64,000 nucleotides of DNA from contig NZ_MRTD01000006.1 of assembly GCF_001956295.1 (NCBI RefSeq), positions 186,001 to 250,000 on the forward strand. The letters run 5' to 3'. The notes below the pieces were generated by a model, which worked only from the letters and a program-made list of their open reading frames with translations, ran no database searches and was not told the DNA's origin. The translations under genes were made by a program, and so were the position numbers. Shown in pieces: positions 1-9,048 of this stretch. This DNA is from Paenibacillus sp. FSL A5-0031. Its GTDB lineage: Bacteria > Bacillota > Bacilli > Paenibacillales > Paenibacillaceae. Each line of letters starts with the position of its first letter. Positions within the stretch are counted from its first letter, which is position 1.

Positions 1-1864
1 GCTCATGCCCGAACAAGCGAGCCGGCGCCATCGTAGATGGCCCTACAAATTGCAGCTCTCCGCTTATCGTAAACGCCTCAGTGTTGTCCGCCACCTTCAG
101 CGGCTGCCAAATGTAGCGGCTTGCTTCCAAGCAAAGCGCTTCCCACTCCACCCACGGCGGTTGATTGCTGGCTGTAAACCTGCGTTCCAGTTCAATATGC
201 AGGCGAATGGGACCTTTTAACGGCGCAGCATTAAAGGAAGCATACATCGCTGGATGACTTGCTGGAATTTGCTCAAACAGCTTAAAGGACTGACCGCCAT
301 GTTGTGCAGAAGGCGTTCGATCACGATTGTCAATATTGCTTCTTGTATAGACATGCTCCGGCATAAATAAGCTTTGCGAGGCATGAGCATAGGACAGAAC
401 AGGTTGTGCGAGCCAAGGGGACATATATTCCACGACAGGCGCGATAATGGGATCAGTCTGCAGCACACGTGCCCGAATCCAATAATCAGACGTACCATTT
501 ACGAACGTTTCCGCCATATCGTCTGGACAGTTGAACGTCAAAGTAAAGCTTCGTTCACTCTGCTCCGGCAGCTCGGCAAACAATGCTCCGAATTGCTCGC
601 TGCCGGGCAGCCTGCCCCAATTGCTGCCATCCCAATACTCCCATTGAACACTTCTGATGCATACGCGCGGCGGATCCTTCTCGTCAAAATCAGAGGTCCG
701 CATGACCATTTTCCACTTTACTTCGGGATCCTGCGCCATTCTGAGCCTACTCGGAATCGCTCTCGCAGAGAAGGTCAGCTTGATTTTGCTTTGACGCTTG
801 CTAAACGCCTCTTCACACGATAAATAAAAAACGGAATAAGGAACAAAATGTTCTCCAAACGGGTAAAACCCATCCTTCAAGAGCTCCGTATCATTAAAAT
901 ATAATGCGCCTGGCTCAATGCCAACATTGTCGCCGGCCGCATCATGCGCCGCACGAAGCCTTATTTTATCCATCTCCAAATGCTTGTTAAGCAGAGGGGA
1001 GGCAGCGCCTTGCAGCTGTTTCACGGTACACCTGATCCAGCGGCCAGTTATTCCTTCATGCTCAGTGAGCTCCAGCTTTCCAGCTCGCTGTTTATATAAA
1101 ACGACCATGCTGCCTGCAGCCGTTGCGGAATCGAATTTCACCCATTCCCCGTTGCATGGATACGTCCATTCCACCCACTCTGATGCGAGCGAGGAAGCAA
1201 GCTCCGGCTCAGAGTAACGTTTTTCGGTGTGGTGAACATTTATGTAAAATCGGCTTGGCCGATCTACTAGAAAGATATCGTCATGCCGAATATAAAGCGT
1301 ATGCTCCTGCTCATTTGGCATAGAGCTGGTATCGAACAAGCTGATTGGCTCAGCTAGGCCGCTCTTCAATCGATCTCCATAGTCCAGTGCTGCAGTAGCG
1401 ATATGATCCTTTTGTGGATTTACACTAATCCACTCCATCAGCTTCGCCGGTGTAGCGAGCAGCACCTTCTCCGTCTCAAATACGAGCGGCTCGCCGCCGT
1501 CAGGATGAGGGGCTGTCAATGCAATGCCTGCCGGCAAATAAACGGGGTCGACCGTTCCTTCACTCAGCTGAAACACAACGGTCGCCCGGGCTGGACGAGG
1601 CGGCTGCAGCTTGACCTCGATAAGATCGAGGAAAGCAAGGAAATGATTGAGCGGCGCTTGATTAAGCCGATTAACCGTGTCCTCCAGCATCTCAGCGGTC
1701 AAATAGGCGAGTCCCGTCCCCGCATCAGGCTCCTCCTGCGAGAAGCGCCACTCCGGCGTATAATGAGGTGCCATCTCCTTTAACTGAGCCATAAAAGAGG
1801 ATAAGTTATTATGATTGATTTTTGGCGGACGGTTGTCACCGCCATTTCTTCCCCCGTGCTTCAT
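1..1864 (-). CDS. eCIS baseplate J-like assembly protein (Afp11-type), C-terminus outside window
   Basis: Baseplate wedge protein of a contractile injection particle, corresponding to the gpJ/Afp11 family that joins the hub to the tail-fibre region. The visible 621 residues start MKHGGRNGGDNRPP. They contain the family-typical stretches APHYTPEWRF, EEPDAGTGLAYLTAEML and LNHFLAFLDLIEVKLQP near residues 20-75, then beta-rich sequence with PSTMAPARLFG at the left edge. The frame was checked by hand at both ends and in the middle and stays open. ATG at 1864 was chosen; an in-frame GTG lies directly upstream at 1867, behind a GGGAG ribosome binding site. It follows the gp25 gene by 17 bases, so it is in the same operon. 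Family assignment is strong; the exact Afp11 versus Afp12 identity is inferred from gene order. Confidence 0.85.
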   Translation of the reverse strand, partial: MKHGGRNGGDNRPPKINHNNLSSFMAQLKEMAPHYTPEWRFSQEEPDAGTGLAYLTAEMLEDTVNRLNQAPLNHFLAFLDLIEVKLQPPRPARATVVFQLSEGTVDPVYLPAGIALTAPHPDGGEPLVFETEKVLLATPAKLMEWISVNPQKDHIATAALDYGDRLKSGLAEPISLFDTSSMPNEQEHTLYIRHDDIFLVDRPSRFYINVHHTEKRYSEPELASSLASEWVEWTYPCNGEWVKFDSATAAGSMVVLYKQRAGKLELTEHEGITGRWIRCTVKQLQGAASPLLNKHLEMDKIRLRAAHDAAGDNVGIEPGALYFNDTELLKDGFYPFGEHFVPYSVFYLSCEEAFSKRQSKIKLTFSARAIPSRLRMAQDPEVKWKMVMRTSDFDEKDPPRVCIRSVQWEYWDGSNWGRLPGSEQFGALFAELPEQSERSFTLTFNCPDDMAETFVNGTSDYWIRARVLQTDPIIAPVVEYMSPWLAQPVLSYAHASQSLFMPEHVYTRSNIDNRDRTPSAQHGGQSFKLFEQIPASHPAMYASFNAAPLKGPIRLHIELERRFTASNQPPWVEWEALCLEASRYIWQPLKVADNTEAFTISGELQFVGPSTMAPARLFGHE

Positions 1865-1881
1865 CACGTTGCTCGCTCCCG

Positions 1882-2283
1882 TTATTTGCTTCCTTCCTCT
1901 AAATAGAAAGGAAACACCTGATTAAAAAGATTGTTTGTGGATCTTACCGCATAGGAGACGCTCATAAGCACACGGCCGTTATTTTGCCGATCAGGCTTTA
2001 CCTCTACCTCTACGTCCTTTACTCTCGGCTCCCAAATTCGAATGGCTTCCTGCACATCACTGGCAATGAGTCTAAGCGATGTCTCATCCGTTGTGCCAAA
2101 TACAAAATCCCGCAAGCCGCAGCCAAAATCAGGACGCATTAATCGCTCGCCCTTCGACGTTCGAATAATAATTCGGATAGACTCTTCGATGTCATCCTCG
2201 CCTTCCGCCATGCGAATACGGCCGGTTGTTGCGTCTACCTGAACGGGAAATTTCCATCCTTTCCCCAAAAACGATGCCGACAT
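1882..2283 (-). CDS. gp25/GPW-family baseplate wedge protein (Afp9-type)
   Basis: A 133-residue lysozyme-fold-like baseplate wedge protein of the T4 gp25 / phage P2 gpW family. It is part of the ring that triggers sheath assembly and contraction. The family signature is clear: GWKFPVQVDATTGRIRMAEGEDDIEESIRIIIRTSKGERLMRPDFGCGLRDFVF over residues 9-63, with the conserved EGERxMxPxFG-type segment. Length matches the family. It sits between the spike gene (22 bases upstream) and the baseplate J gene, the order seen in Afp/PVC clusters except that no PAAR gene intervenes. Confidence is high from motif plus context. Confidence 0.93.
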   Translation of the reverse strand: MSASFLGKGWKFPVQVDATTGRIRMAEGEDDIEESIRIIIRTSKGERLMRPDFGCGLRDFVFGTTDETSLRLIASDVQEAIRIWEPRVKDVEVEVKPDRQNNGRVLMSVSYAVRSTNNLFNQVFPFYLEEGSK

Positions 2284-2305
2284 CTGCTGCAGCCTCCCTC
2301 AGCCA

Positions 2306-3034
2306 TCAATTGATCTTAACCATCGCGCCCTTCAGCGACAAAATGCCGTTAGCCTTTACCTCAAGCATGCCATTGGATTGAAGCGTGAGCGCTGCATCCG
2401 CCTCCACCTTCACCTGAGCGCCTTTTACGGTAACCGATTTTGAGCCCGTCACTTTTACATCGCCTTGCGCGCTCATCTCAATCGTAGACGCTGAACCGCA
2501 TTGGATGGTGACCTTCTTTCCCATCTCATCCAGCTTGATCGATTGCTGCTTGTCTTGCGTTTCAACCGTAACCGTCTTATCCTTATCGGCAAACGTAATA
2601 TGATGGCCTTTTGACGTTTTTATCGTAACCGTGCCTGCGCTGCTCGTATCATCAAACGTAATCTCATGCCCGGTTTTCGTCTTGATTTTGCGAATATCGT
2701 TTTTGTCGTTCGGCGCAGGCGGCTTCTGTTTCTTGCTCCACAAAGAGCCAATGACGATCGGCTGATCCAGCCGCCCCATTAAGAAGGCGACAAGCACCTC
2801 ATCATTCACCTCCGGCAAAAAGAGAGAGCCCATGTCGTTCCCGCCCATTAAAGTGGCAACACGCACCCAATCGGTCTGGAGCTCGCCTTCGCGCAGTGGA
2901 AACTTTACCTTTACGCGGCCAAGCTTATCCGGGTCCTTGTTGTCGGTAACGATTGCATTCCACACTCCGGACAGCTGCTCGGATTGCATGGAGCGCTGAT
3001 GCTGGTCAAAAAAACCGGGATACATCGTGCTCAT
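2306..3034 (-). CDS. gpV/gp5-like central spike protein (OB fold plus beta-helix)
   Basis: Central spike of the injection particle, 242 residues. An OB-fold segment around residues 20-100 (GVWNAIVTDNKDPDKLGRVKV, then NDEVLVAFLMGRLDQPIVIGSLW) matches the gp5/VgrG OB domain. It is followed by a low-complexity region of short beta repeats (HEITFDD, HHITFAD, SVTVKG, LEVKANG) ending LSLKGAMVKIN, as in gp5-type triple beta-helices. In Afp8 this module is fused to a gpD-like hub; here the hub is a separate gene upstream. The spike start codon overlaps the hub stop codon in ATGA style, so the two are translationally coupled. No PAAR tip gene is visible next to it. Confidence 0.9.
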   Translation of the reverse strand: MSTMYPGFFDQHQRSMQSEQLSGVWNAIVTDNKDPDKLGRVKVKFPLREGELQTDWVRVATLMGGNDMGSLFLPEVNDEVLVAFLMGRLDQPIVIGSLWSKKQKPPAPNDKNDIRKIKTKTGHEITFDDTSSAGTVTIKTSKGHHITFADKDKTVTVETQDKQQSIKLDEMGKKVTIQCGSASTIEMSAQGDVKVTGSKSVTVKGAQVKVEADAALTLQSNGMLEVKANGILSLKGAMVKIN

Positions 3035-4116
3035 ATCGCATTCCCCTCCGTCTCAAAATAAATCATGTAGCCATCCGTTGCGTCGAGTCGATGCGTAACC
3101 TTCGTCAATCGCAGCAGTTGATTTAGCTTGTCGCTGCCGAGACCCTCAATCTTGATTAATTCACCTGGCTTCAGCTCTGGAAAACCAATCGAAGTGCCAT
3201 GTCCGCTCACGAGCTCGCGGGAAATACGATCCAGCATCGCCTTCGCAAGCGATTGCGCCTCGTCCTGCGATGCTGCCTGCGTGTATACGACCTCCATCTT
3301 TTGATTAGAGAGCATGCTCGCTACACTTGGGCCGCTTTTGGTGTTCGTACCAATAATCGTAACCGAGCTGGCAACGGATTCTATCGCTTGCATCTTATCG
3401 ACGTCATAGCCGCGAACTTTGACTTGTGAAGTCTGGCTGGAAGCATCCACCGTCAGTGTGAACTGAACGAGGTTTTTCCCATATTTCAGCGTAATAAGCG
3501 GCGCTCCCGATGTTTTCGGTTTTTTGAAAATAAGCTTGGATGCTTCTACATAGAAATGCCTGTCGTTATCCATCGCAAGCGAGCGGACAAAATGATAATC
3601 GCTCACCCCGATTTGCTCAATCGTTTTTTTGGTGACGCCCGTATCGTCCAAATCGACAGACAAACCATAATTTCCGGCAATTTGCCGAACAACGTCGCTG
3701 TCCTTCATTTGGTTCCACACCTTGGAGTGTGACGTCTTCATCATGAGAAAAGAGCGATCCATCGCCGTTACGACAATGCTTGGGCTGCCGTTTGAAGGAT
3801 AATCAATGGTATAACCTGTCATGATTCCATCAAATACAAGCGATTTTTTATCTGCGTAACCAAGCTTGATTTGCACCTTCTTGCCTACCGCAATCGTTGT
3901 GCCTACCCATTGCATACGGGATTCGCTCCAAATATAGCCATTAGAAATTGAAAACCTGGCGATATCCGCCTGTGCATCCGTCGTTTGCTCGACATCAACC
4001 CATTCTACAGCCATGTTTGAAAGCTTGATCAATTGACCCTCTATTAAAATATCAACCTCAGGTGCGCTAAAATCACCATATTTGGATTCCAAATCCTCAA
4101 AGGAGTTTGCAGCCAC
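3031..4116 (-). CDS. Phage late control gpD / gp27-like baseplate hub protein
   Basis: Baseplate hub protein of 361 residues belonging to the gpD (phage late control D) / VgrG N-terminal family. It forms the trimeric adaptor between the tube and the spike. Recognisable features are the N-terminal beta domain (VDILIEGQLIKLSN, VEWVDVEQTTDAQADIARFS), the segment IVVTAMDRSFLMMKTSHSKVW, and the C-terminal PELKPGELIKIEGLG near residue 315, typical of these hubs. It starts 5 bases after the LysM gene stop and overlaps the spike gene. In Afp/PVC the hub and spike are one protein (Afp8), so this cluster has the split arrangement. Confidence 0.88.
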   Translation of the reverse strand: MAANSFEDLESKYGDFSAPEVDILIEGQLIKLSNMAVEWVDVEQTTDAQADIARFSISNGYIWSESRMQWVGTTIAVGKKVQIKLGYADKKSLVFDGIMTGYTIDYPSNGSPSIVVTAMDRSFLMMKTSHSKVWNQMKDSDVVRQIAGNYGLSVDLDDTGVTKKTIEQIGVSDYHFVRSLAMDNDRHFYVEASKLIFKKPKTSGAPLITLKYGKNLVQFTLTVDASSQTSQVKVRGYDVDKMQAIESVASSVTIIGTNTKSGPSVASMLSNQKMEVVYTQAASQDEAQSLAKAMLDRISRELVSGHGTSIGFPELKPGELIKIEGLGSDKLNQLLRLTKVTHRLDATDGYMIYFETEGNAI

Positions 4117-4120
4117 GTTT

Positions 4121-4747
4121 TCACTCCAATCTCGGAATCGTCAAGCTTCTTCCGGATAACAGCATACGGGGGTTATCAATCCCATTCGCTTCGGCGATAT
4201 GGCGCCATGCTCCCGGGTCCTCGTATTCCTCAGCCGCTATTGACCACAGCTGATCCCCTTGCTTGACCGTCTTTTGCTTCGTACGATCGGCAGATTGACG
4301 CGGTATTTCTTGGTATTGTTCCTTCATCGTTTGCGAGCTCAGCATATCGACCGTTAAGGATGCCCTAACAGGGACGCCGGTTTCCAGAAACATCGTGTAT
4401 TTCTGCGTAATGCTCGTAATAACTCCTTTAAAATCAAGCGAGCCCCAAATGAATTTACAGGTCGGCGGCGTATGCAAATCCGAGTCAACATCGAGAATGC
4501 CCACGATTTTGGAAGTATAGGTACGAACGTCAATGCCCGCTTCATACGTATCAAAAAACAAATTCAGCTTCAATGTTGTCCGCTCACCGCTCGTAAATTG
4601 GGAGAGCGGGGTTTGCAGCCCCGCAATCTCCTTCTCCGCATATTGATTTCCGGATTCCATCTCATAATCAGTCGGGTTAAAAAGCACGTCTACCTTCTCG
4701 GTTTCTTTCGCTCGAAAGATCCAAAACTGCGCTTTGCTTAATGCCAT
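4121..4747 (-). CDS. LysM-domain tube/baseplate adaptor protein (Afp7-type)
   Basis: A 208-residue protein with an N-terminal tube-like domain (FWIFRAKETEKVDVLFNPTDY, residues 8-28) and a C-terminal LysM domain (KQGDQLWSIAAEEYEDPGAW through RSLTIPRLE, residues 160-208). This is the Afp7/PVC7 and T4 gp53/gp54-like adaptor that caps the inner tube at the baseplate end. The LysM domain in these proteins is structural rather than proof of cell-wall binding. It lies 27 bases downstream of the long repeat protein and 5 bases ahead of the hub gene. Confidence 0.9.
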   Translation of the reverse strand: MALSKAQFWIFRAKETEKVDVLFNPTDYEMESGNQYAEKEIAGLQTPLSQFTSGERTTLKLNLFFDTYEAGIDVRTYTSKIVGILDVDSDLHTPPTCKFIWGSLDFKGVITSITQKYTMFLETGVPVRASLTVDMLSSQTMKEQYQEIPRQSADRTKQKTVKQGDQLWSIAAEEYEDPGAWRHIAEANGIDNPRMLLSGRSLTIPRLE

Positions 4748-4774
4748 TCGATGTCCCCTCCAAATCTGTTCATT

Positions 4775-7700
4775 CTAGAAGCCTCTTCTTCGCTGCTCCA
4801 GCTTCATCTTTCGCTCCAACGCCTTATATACTTGATCAGCAATCGCTTCTGGATGCAGCTGCGGCATTTTCATAATCATCTTCTGCAGCTGCACAGGGTC
4901 CAGCTCGCGAGGCGCTTCCACCTTCACCTGACGCGGCGGCTCCTGTGCAGCGGGCCCACTTGGTTTATGATGCGAAAGTGTGGGCATCTCGCCTCGTTCA
5001 CCAAATGAAGCAGCGTTCGTCTCTGCTCCGCTAGGTGCAGCTTGGCCAGCTGTATTTCGATGACGGGCAGCTGCTGTATAACTAAGCCTTACTTGATCGC
5101 CTATTGCGCTGCTAGATTGAACGGAACTAGGCTCGAAGCCTGCTTGGACAACCGATGTTAGTCCGCTAAGCATCGGCTTGTTTTCTTTGGATGCTTTTGC
5201 AGCAAGATTGGCGAAGCCAGAATGTCTTTGAATCGTTCGGAATGGAGTCACTCCTGCTCTGGATCCGCTATTCAAGAAAGATGACATTACCGTTTGAAGA
5301 TGCACAGGATTGGTTTGTGCGCTGCGGTTATTTCTCTCGCCAATAGGGAGAGCAGGAGCTGCCAGCTTCATGTCTCCTGATTCTGTCTGCTTGTGCACGC
5401 TTAGTGTTGGATACGCGCGCATGGATGCGAAAGCTTTCGCTGATTCCGATGCTTCGGCTGACATTTCAAAGCGGTTAGACAATGGTTGCGATGCTTTACT
5501 CGCCACATCATTTAATGATTCAGCGCCATATGTTTTTTCTATTTTATTTACCGAGGTGCTGCTATTTTTACGGACTTGCCGCTGAACTAGTCTTGATTCG
5601 ACCGGCTTTTGTTTCGCTTCCGCGCTAGTGCTTGGCTTTGTGTTTGGAGAAGTCTGCTGCTCCGCTAGCCTTCGCACTAATGAAGTGGATGCTTGCCTAA
5701 TATTATTGTTTTCAACCCCATATGCTGAGGTTTTAATCGCTTCAGATGGGAGCCATTCAGCAGCAAAACGATGAACCGTTCTTCCAACTAAAGGAGAAGC
5801 TGAATCAACTTTTGCTCCAGTATTAGCAGGAGAAAAAGGACTAATCATTGTTGTCCCTTTTCTTTTCCCTTGTATTGCATTCTGAAGTATAGCGCTGATG
5901 CTCGCTTCATGATTTGCCGCTATCATTCGCCGCTTATGCGACAGTGATGCTCCGTTTTTCAATAACGTCTTCTTATTATTCGCAGCTCTCGCAATTAATT
6001 GTCCGCGAACGGTAACAGGTGCCAAGCCCGTATTTAAACCAGCCTCTTTGCTTGGCTTCAATTCTGCCATTTTAGACAAATTCTCGGCTCTCGCACTCGC
6101 GTCTGTTCGACTGGCAGTAGCAGAAGCGCCTTGAATGAAATTCGCATCATGAGATAAGGTTTGCGATTCTGGTACGATTGTTCGTTTATGTAAAATAGCA
6201 CGGCGGCTTTGAGCACGTATAATCCCTTCCGGATTATGATCCGTTGCAGCTTTATGCTTATAGTTGAGCTGAGTTGACGGCTTCTTCAGGGCGGTAGCTT
6301 CGGATGCCTTGCTTGCATCCTGCCTTAGCACTGATTCTGCGCTCTGCGCAGGCTGTCGCTGTTCAAAACGTCGCAAAACCATCGGGGCAGGCCTCGAAGC
6401 CATATTCCGATTCCTTATTCTTGCTGCTTCAGCTAGAGCATTTGAGAATGTCCTTGACGGTATAAATCGTTGAGACCCAACAGCTGATATCCCTGCTTTT
6501 GCTGCATGTGTTGCTTGTGCTGCATGTGCTACATGTATGGAAGTAGCAGCATTGCTAGGTTTTGTTTCATTTCGCTTCCGGCTGCTTACATTCGATGAAA
6601 TACCATCTGCAGTAGCTTTAATCTCTTTTTTATGGGAAGGCACGACTGGAATAATCATGCTGCTATTATTCAGATTTACAGTTGAATCATTATCGGCCTC
6701 TCGTGGCTGATCCGACTGTGAACGATCCGCTCGATGAATGAGACGTTTGGCAGCAATCGCTGATTGGCTGCTCCGTTCAGTTAGTTCGTTCAAAAGCTGT
6801 GGCTTACGCTGCAATACTAGAAGCTGAAGCCTATTTCGATTAACATCTGTTATCTTGCTAGCGGTTACCTTGATACTTGAATGGATAGCTGCAGCTTCTG
6901 TTTCTGATTCTGCGTTTGGCATTGCCAAACGATTCGGTTGATTCTTTTTTTTCGCGGAGACATTTGATTGTACATCCGCTTCCTTGCCATTTGGTGCTGC
7001 TTCTTGCGACATCTCCGTTTGCTCGGAAATATGTTTTGGATGATTACGATGCTTTAGCTCTAGCTGTTTTTTTCCTTTTGCACGATCTTCTTGCGGTAAC
7101 ACATCATCGTCCTGTCTACTCGAGAGGGTACGGAACGTGTGTGTTGCTGTCTCTAGCTGCTCCAGCTTCACCGCTTCGGCTCTCTTACCTGCCTCGCTCA
7201 TAACCTTACCCGCAGCGGCGCTCTGCTTTTCCGCTTCCCGCTGCTCCAGCTTCTCCGCTTCGGCTCTCTTCCCTGCCTCGCTCATAACCTTACTCGCAGC
7301 GGCGCTCTGCTTTTCCGCCTCCCGCTGCTCCAGCTTCTCCGCTTCGGCTCTCTTCCCAGCCTCGCTTAGAACCTTGCCCGCAGCAGCGCTCTGCTTTTCC
7401 GCTTCCCGCTGCTCCAGCTTCTCCGCTTCGGCTCTCTTCCCTGCCTCGCTCATAACCTTACCCGCAGCGCCGCTCTGCTTTTCCGCTTCCCGCTGCTCCA
7501 GCTTCACCGCTTCGGCTCTCATCCCTGCCTCGCTCATAACCTTGCCCGCAGCGGCGCTCCGCTTATCCGCCTCCCGCTGCTCCAACTTCAACGCTTCGGC
7601 TCTCTTCCCTGCCTCGCTTAAAACCTTGCCCGCAGCGGCGCTCCGCTTTTCCGCCTCCCGCTGCTCAAGCTTCACCGCTTCGGCTCTCTTCCCTGCCTCG

Positions 7701-8506
7701 CTTAAAACCTTGCCCGCAGCGGCGCTCTGCTTTTCCGCCTCCCGCTGCTCCTGTGAAACGACTGCTCTGCGCGCATTCGTAAGCTGCAAAGGCGCCTTGC
7801 TCAATGATGCGCCAGAATCGTTAGCCTGCTTGAGATTAGACTTAAGCTGAGCTCGATCCTTCGCAAGCGGCTTATTAAGGTTATCCAGCTTGCGAAGCGA
7901 TTGAATGACAATACCGGGTTGAAGCTTGGCTTGCAGCCATTTATAGTAATCCGCCCGCTGCTCTGCCTTCAATGGTTGAGTAGGCATCTGCGAAACATGC
8001 GGTATTATTCGTTTGGAATGGTCATGCTTGACTCTGTTCGTTATTATACTGCTGTTAACAATCTCATCTAACTGCTTCGAAATGCCTGTTTTGTGGAGTG
8101 CTCCATCATTCGTTTCTTTCCCTTGAACAGGCTGTGCTATTGCTATTTCTCTTATCGTTCTTAGTTCTTTGATAATATGTGTCACATCTCTGAATACGAT
8201 CGTTTCACGCTCTACCGTTACTCGCTCGCGCGTCATGATGCGCTCAGGCTTGCGCTCTGGACTTGGAAGGGCCTTTTTATTGTTGCCGACATTCGGTGCT
8301 GCTGCTTTAGGTGCTACGACTTGCACATGCAGCGTTTGCTGAGTAATGGTCGGCTCATTTTTGATCACATGCGACAAAGCCAACCGCTCAAATGTTTTGC
8401 GTCCTGTGCCTGTCTTATATTTATTTAAGATGCCTCCGGCAAACGGCTGAACCGACGTTGATTGCTTTGTCGCAGCTTTGCCCATACGGTCCAATATTCG
8501 TTTCAT
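4775..8506 (-). CDS. 1243-residue disordered, repeat-containing protein of the eCIS operon, function unknown
   Basis: Not recognised as a known family. The sequence is rich in Ala, Ser, Lys, Glu, Gln and Arg, has no obvious globular domain and is mostly predicted by eye to be disordered or helical. Residues about 250-450 are seven near-perfect 28-residue repeats built on EQREAEKQSAAAGKVLSEAGKRAEA, strongly charged and likely a continuous helix. The C-terminus, ADQVYKALERKMKLEQRR followed by GF, is an amphipathic helix that looks like a docking motif. An AAGGAGGATGCACCGGT ribosome binding region precedes ATG 8506. Position between tube 2 and the LysM adaptor suggests a lumen or length-control (tape-measure) role, or a scaffold for cargo. 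That role is inference only. Confidence 0.8.
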   Translation of the reverse strand: MKRILDRMGKAATKQSTSVQPFAGGILNKYKTGTGRKTFERLALSHVIKNEPTITQQTLHVQVVAPKAAAPNVGNNKKALPSPERKPERIMTRERVTVERETIVFRDVTHIIKELRTIREIAIAQPVQGKETNDGALHKTGISKQLDEIVNSSIITNRVKHDHSKRIIPHVSQMPTQPLKAEQRADYYKWLQAKLQPGIVIQSLRKLDNLNKPLAKDRAQLKSNLKQANDSGASLSKAPLQLTNARRAVVSQEQREAEKQSAAAGKVLSEAGKRAEAVKLEQREAEKRSAAAGKVLSEAGKRAEALKLEQREADKRSAAAGKVMSEAGMRAEAVKLEQREAEKQSGAAGKVMSEAGKRAEAEKLEQREAEKQSAAAGKVLSEAGKRAEAEKLEQREAEKQSAAASKVMSEAGKRAEAEKLEQREAEKQSAAAGKVMSEAGKRAEAVKLEQLETATHTFRTLSSRQDDDVLPQEDRAKGKKQLELKHRNHPKHISEQTEMSQEAAPNGKEADVQSNVSAKKKNQPNRLAMPNAESETEAAAIHSSIKVTASKITDVNRNRLQLLVLQRKPQLLNELTERSSQSAIAAKRLIHRADRSQSDQPREADNDSTVNLNNSSMIIPVVPSHKKEIKATADGISSNVSSRKRNETKPSNAATSIHVAHAAQATHAAKAGISAVGSQRFIPSRTFSNALAEAARIRNRNMASRPAPMVLRRFEQRQPAQSAESVLRQDASKASEATALKKPSTQLNYKHKAATDHNPEGIIRAQSRRAILHKRTIVPESQTLSHDANFIQGASATASRTDASARAENLSKMAELKPSKEAGLNTGLAPVTVRGQLIARAANNKKTLLKNGASLSHKRRMIAANHEASISAILQNAIQGKRKGTTMISPFSPANTGAKVDSASPLVGRTVHRFAAEWLPSEAIKTSAYGVENNNIRQASTSLVRRLAEQQTSPNTKPSTSAEAKQKPVESRLVQRQVRKNSSTSVNKIEKTYGAESLNDVASKASQPLSNRFEMSAEASESAKAFASMRAYPTLSVHKQTESGDMKLAAPALPIGERNNRSAQTNPVHLQTVMSSFLNSGSRAGVTPFRTIQRHSGFANLAAKASKENKPMLSGLTSVVQAGFEPSSVQSSSAIGDQVRLSYTAAARHRNTAGQAAPSGAETNAASFGERGEMPTLSHHKPSGPAAQEPPRQVKVEAPRELDPVQLQKMIMKMPQLHPEAIADQVYKALERKMKLEQRRRGF
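7158..7751 (-). repeat. Seven tandem 84-bp coding repeats
   Basis: Seven consecutive 84-bp units encode the 28-residue helical repeats of the long eCIS protein. Units differ at few bases. Changes are mostly substitutions such as Leu/Met, Gln/Arg or Val/Glu at fixed positions, so the array expanded recently or is kept uniform by recombination. The unit length is a multiple of three, so repeat number can change without breaking the frame. It is not a CRISPR array because there are no unique spacers and the units are coding. Confidence 0.9.
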
Positions 8507-8577
8507 ACCGGTGCATCCTCCTTTTCCCGTTCAACTTGCAATTTATGATTCATTAACGTTTAACTACTTGCACAACC

Positions 8578-9039
8578 CTACTTCTGAAAATCACCATATA
8601 AACCGCTATGAATAATTTCTATCGTTTCAACCGCAATGTCACTCGTGCTCGCATTCAGATGCGGCCCGGTCCACCTCACCGGATAAGCATCAAAGAAGCT
8701 CCAGCGCCCAAATTCTGTTCCGTCAGCAGATTGCAGCACAATCGCACCTGTTTTGCGGTCAATCGTTCCATCTATTGTGCTTTCGTACCAGCTCCAAAGA
8801 GCAGGCGATTTGGTCATACCCTTGCGCAGCACGAGATTTGGGAACCGAACACCCATTGGCAGCTTATGAACATAACCATTCACTCCGCCTTCACGGTATT
8901 CCTCAATTTCTGTTTCTGCCTCAAGTCCCGAAACCTCAGAGAAGCCTGCAACAAAAATGTCATCGAGCTCCACCCAAAACTTGAATGTTGTAGCTACATC
9001 GTGAAAGCGACCTTTCTCTTGCCCCTTCATGACTGCCAT
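8578..9039 (-). CDS. eCIS inner tail tube protein 2 (gp19/Hcp-like, Afp5-type)
   Basis: A 153-residue tail tube protein. It has the family hallmark FWVELDDIFVAGFSEVSGLE (residues 21-40), then EIEEYREGG and KLPMGVRFPNLVLRKGMTKS, with a C-terminal beta region ending IEIIHSGLYGDFQK. Proteins of this family stack as hexamers in the inner tube. It is a paralogue of the 144-residue tube gene about 0.7 kb upstream; Afp/PVC clusters also carry two tube forms. The stop codon of the preceding small reading frame lies 9 bases before its start, and the GAGGTG there provides the ribosome binding site. Confidence 0.93.
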   Translation of the reverse strand: MAVMKGQEKGRFHDVATTFKFWVELDDIFVAGFSEVSGLEAETEIEEYREGGVNGYVHKLPMGVRFPNLVLRKGMTKSPALWSWYESTIDGTIDRKTGAIVLQSADGTEFGRWSFFDAYPVRWTGPHLNASTSDIAVETIEIIHSGLYGDFQK

Positions 9040-9048
9040 AGCGCCGCG

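Noticed and set aside
374..1783. Several plus-strand open frames at the left edge
   Set aside because: The minus strand carries a continuous baseplate J frame through this region with recognisable motifs at its start and at the edge.
7158..7751. CRISPR-like array
   Set aside because: Units of 84 bases follow one another without unique spacers and are coding in one frame; there are no cas genes.
7137..7850. A long plus-strand open frame rich in Ser, Ala and Cys opposite the 84-bp repeats
   Set aside because: It mirrors the codon structure of the minus-strand repeats, has no ribosome binding site and lies wholly inside the real gene.
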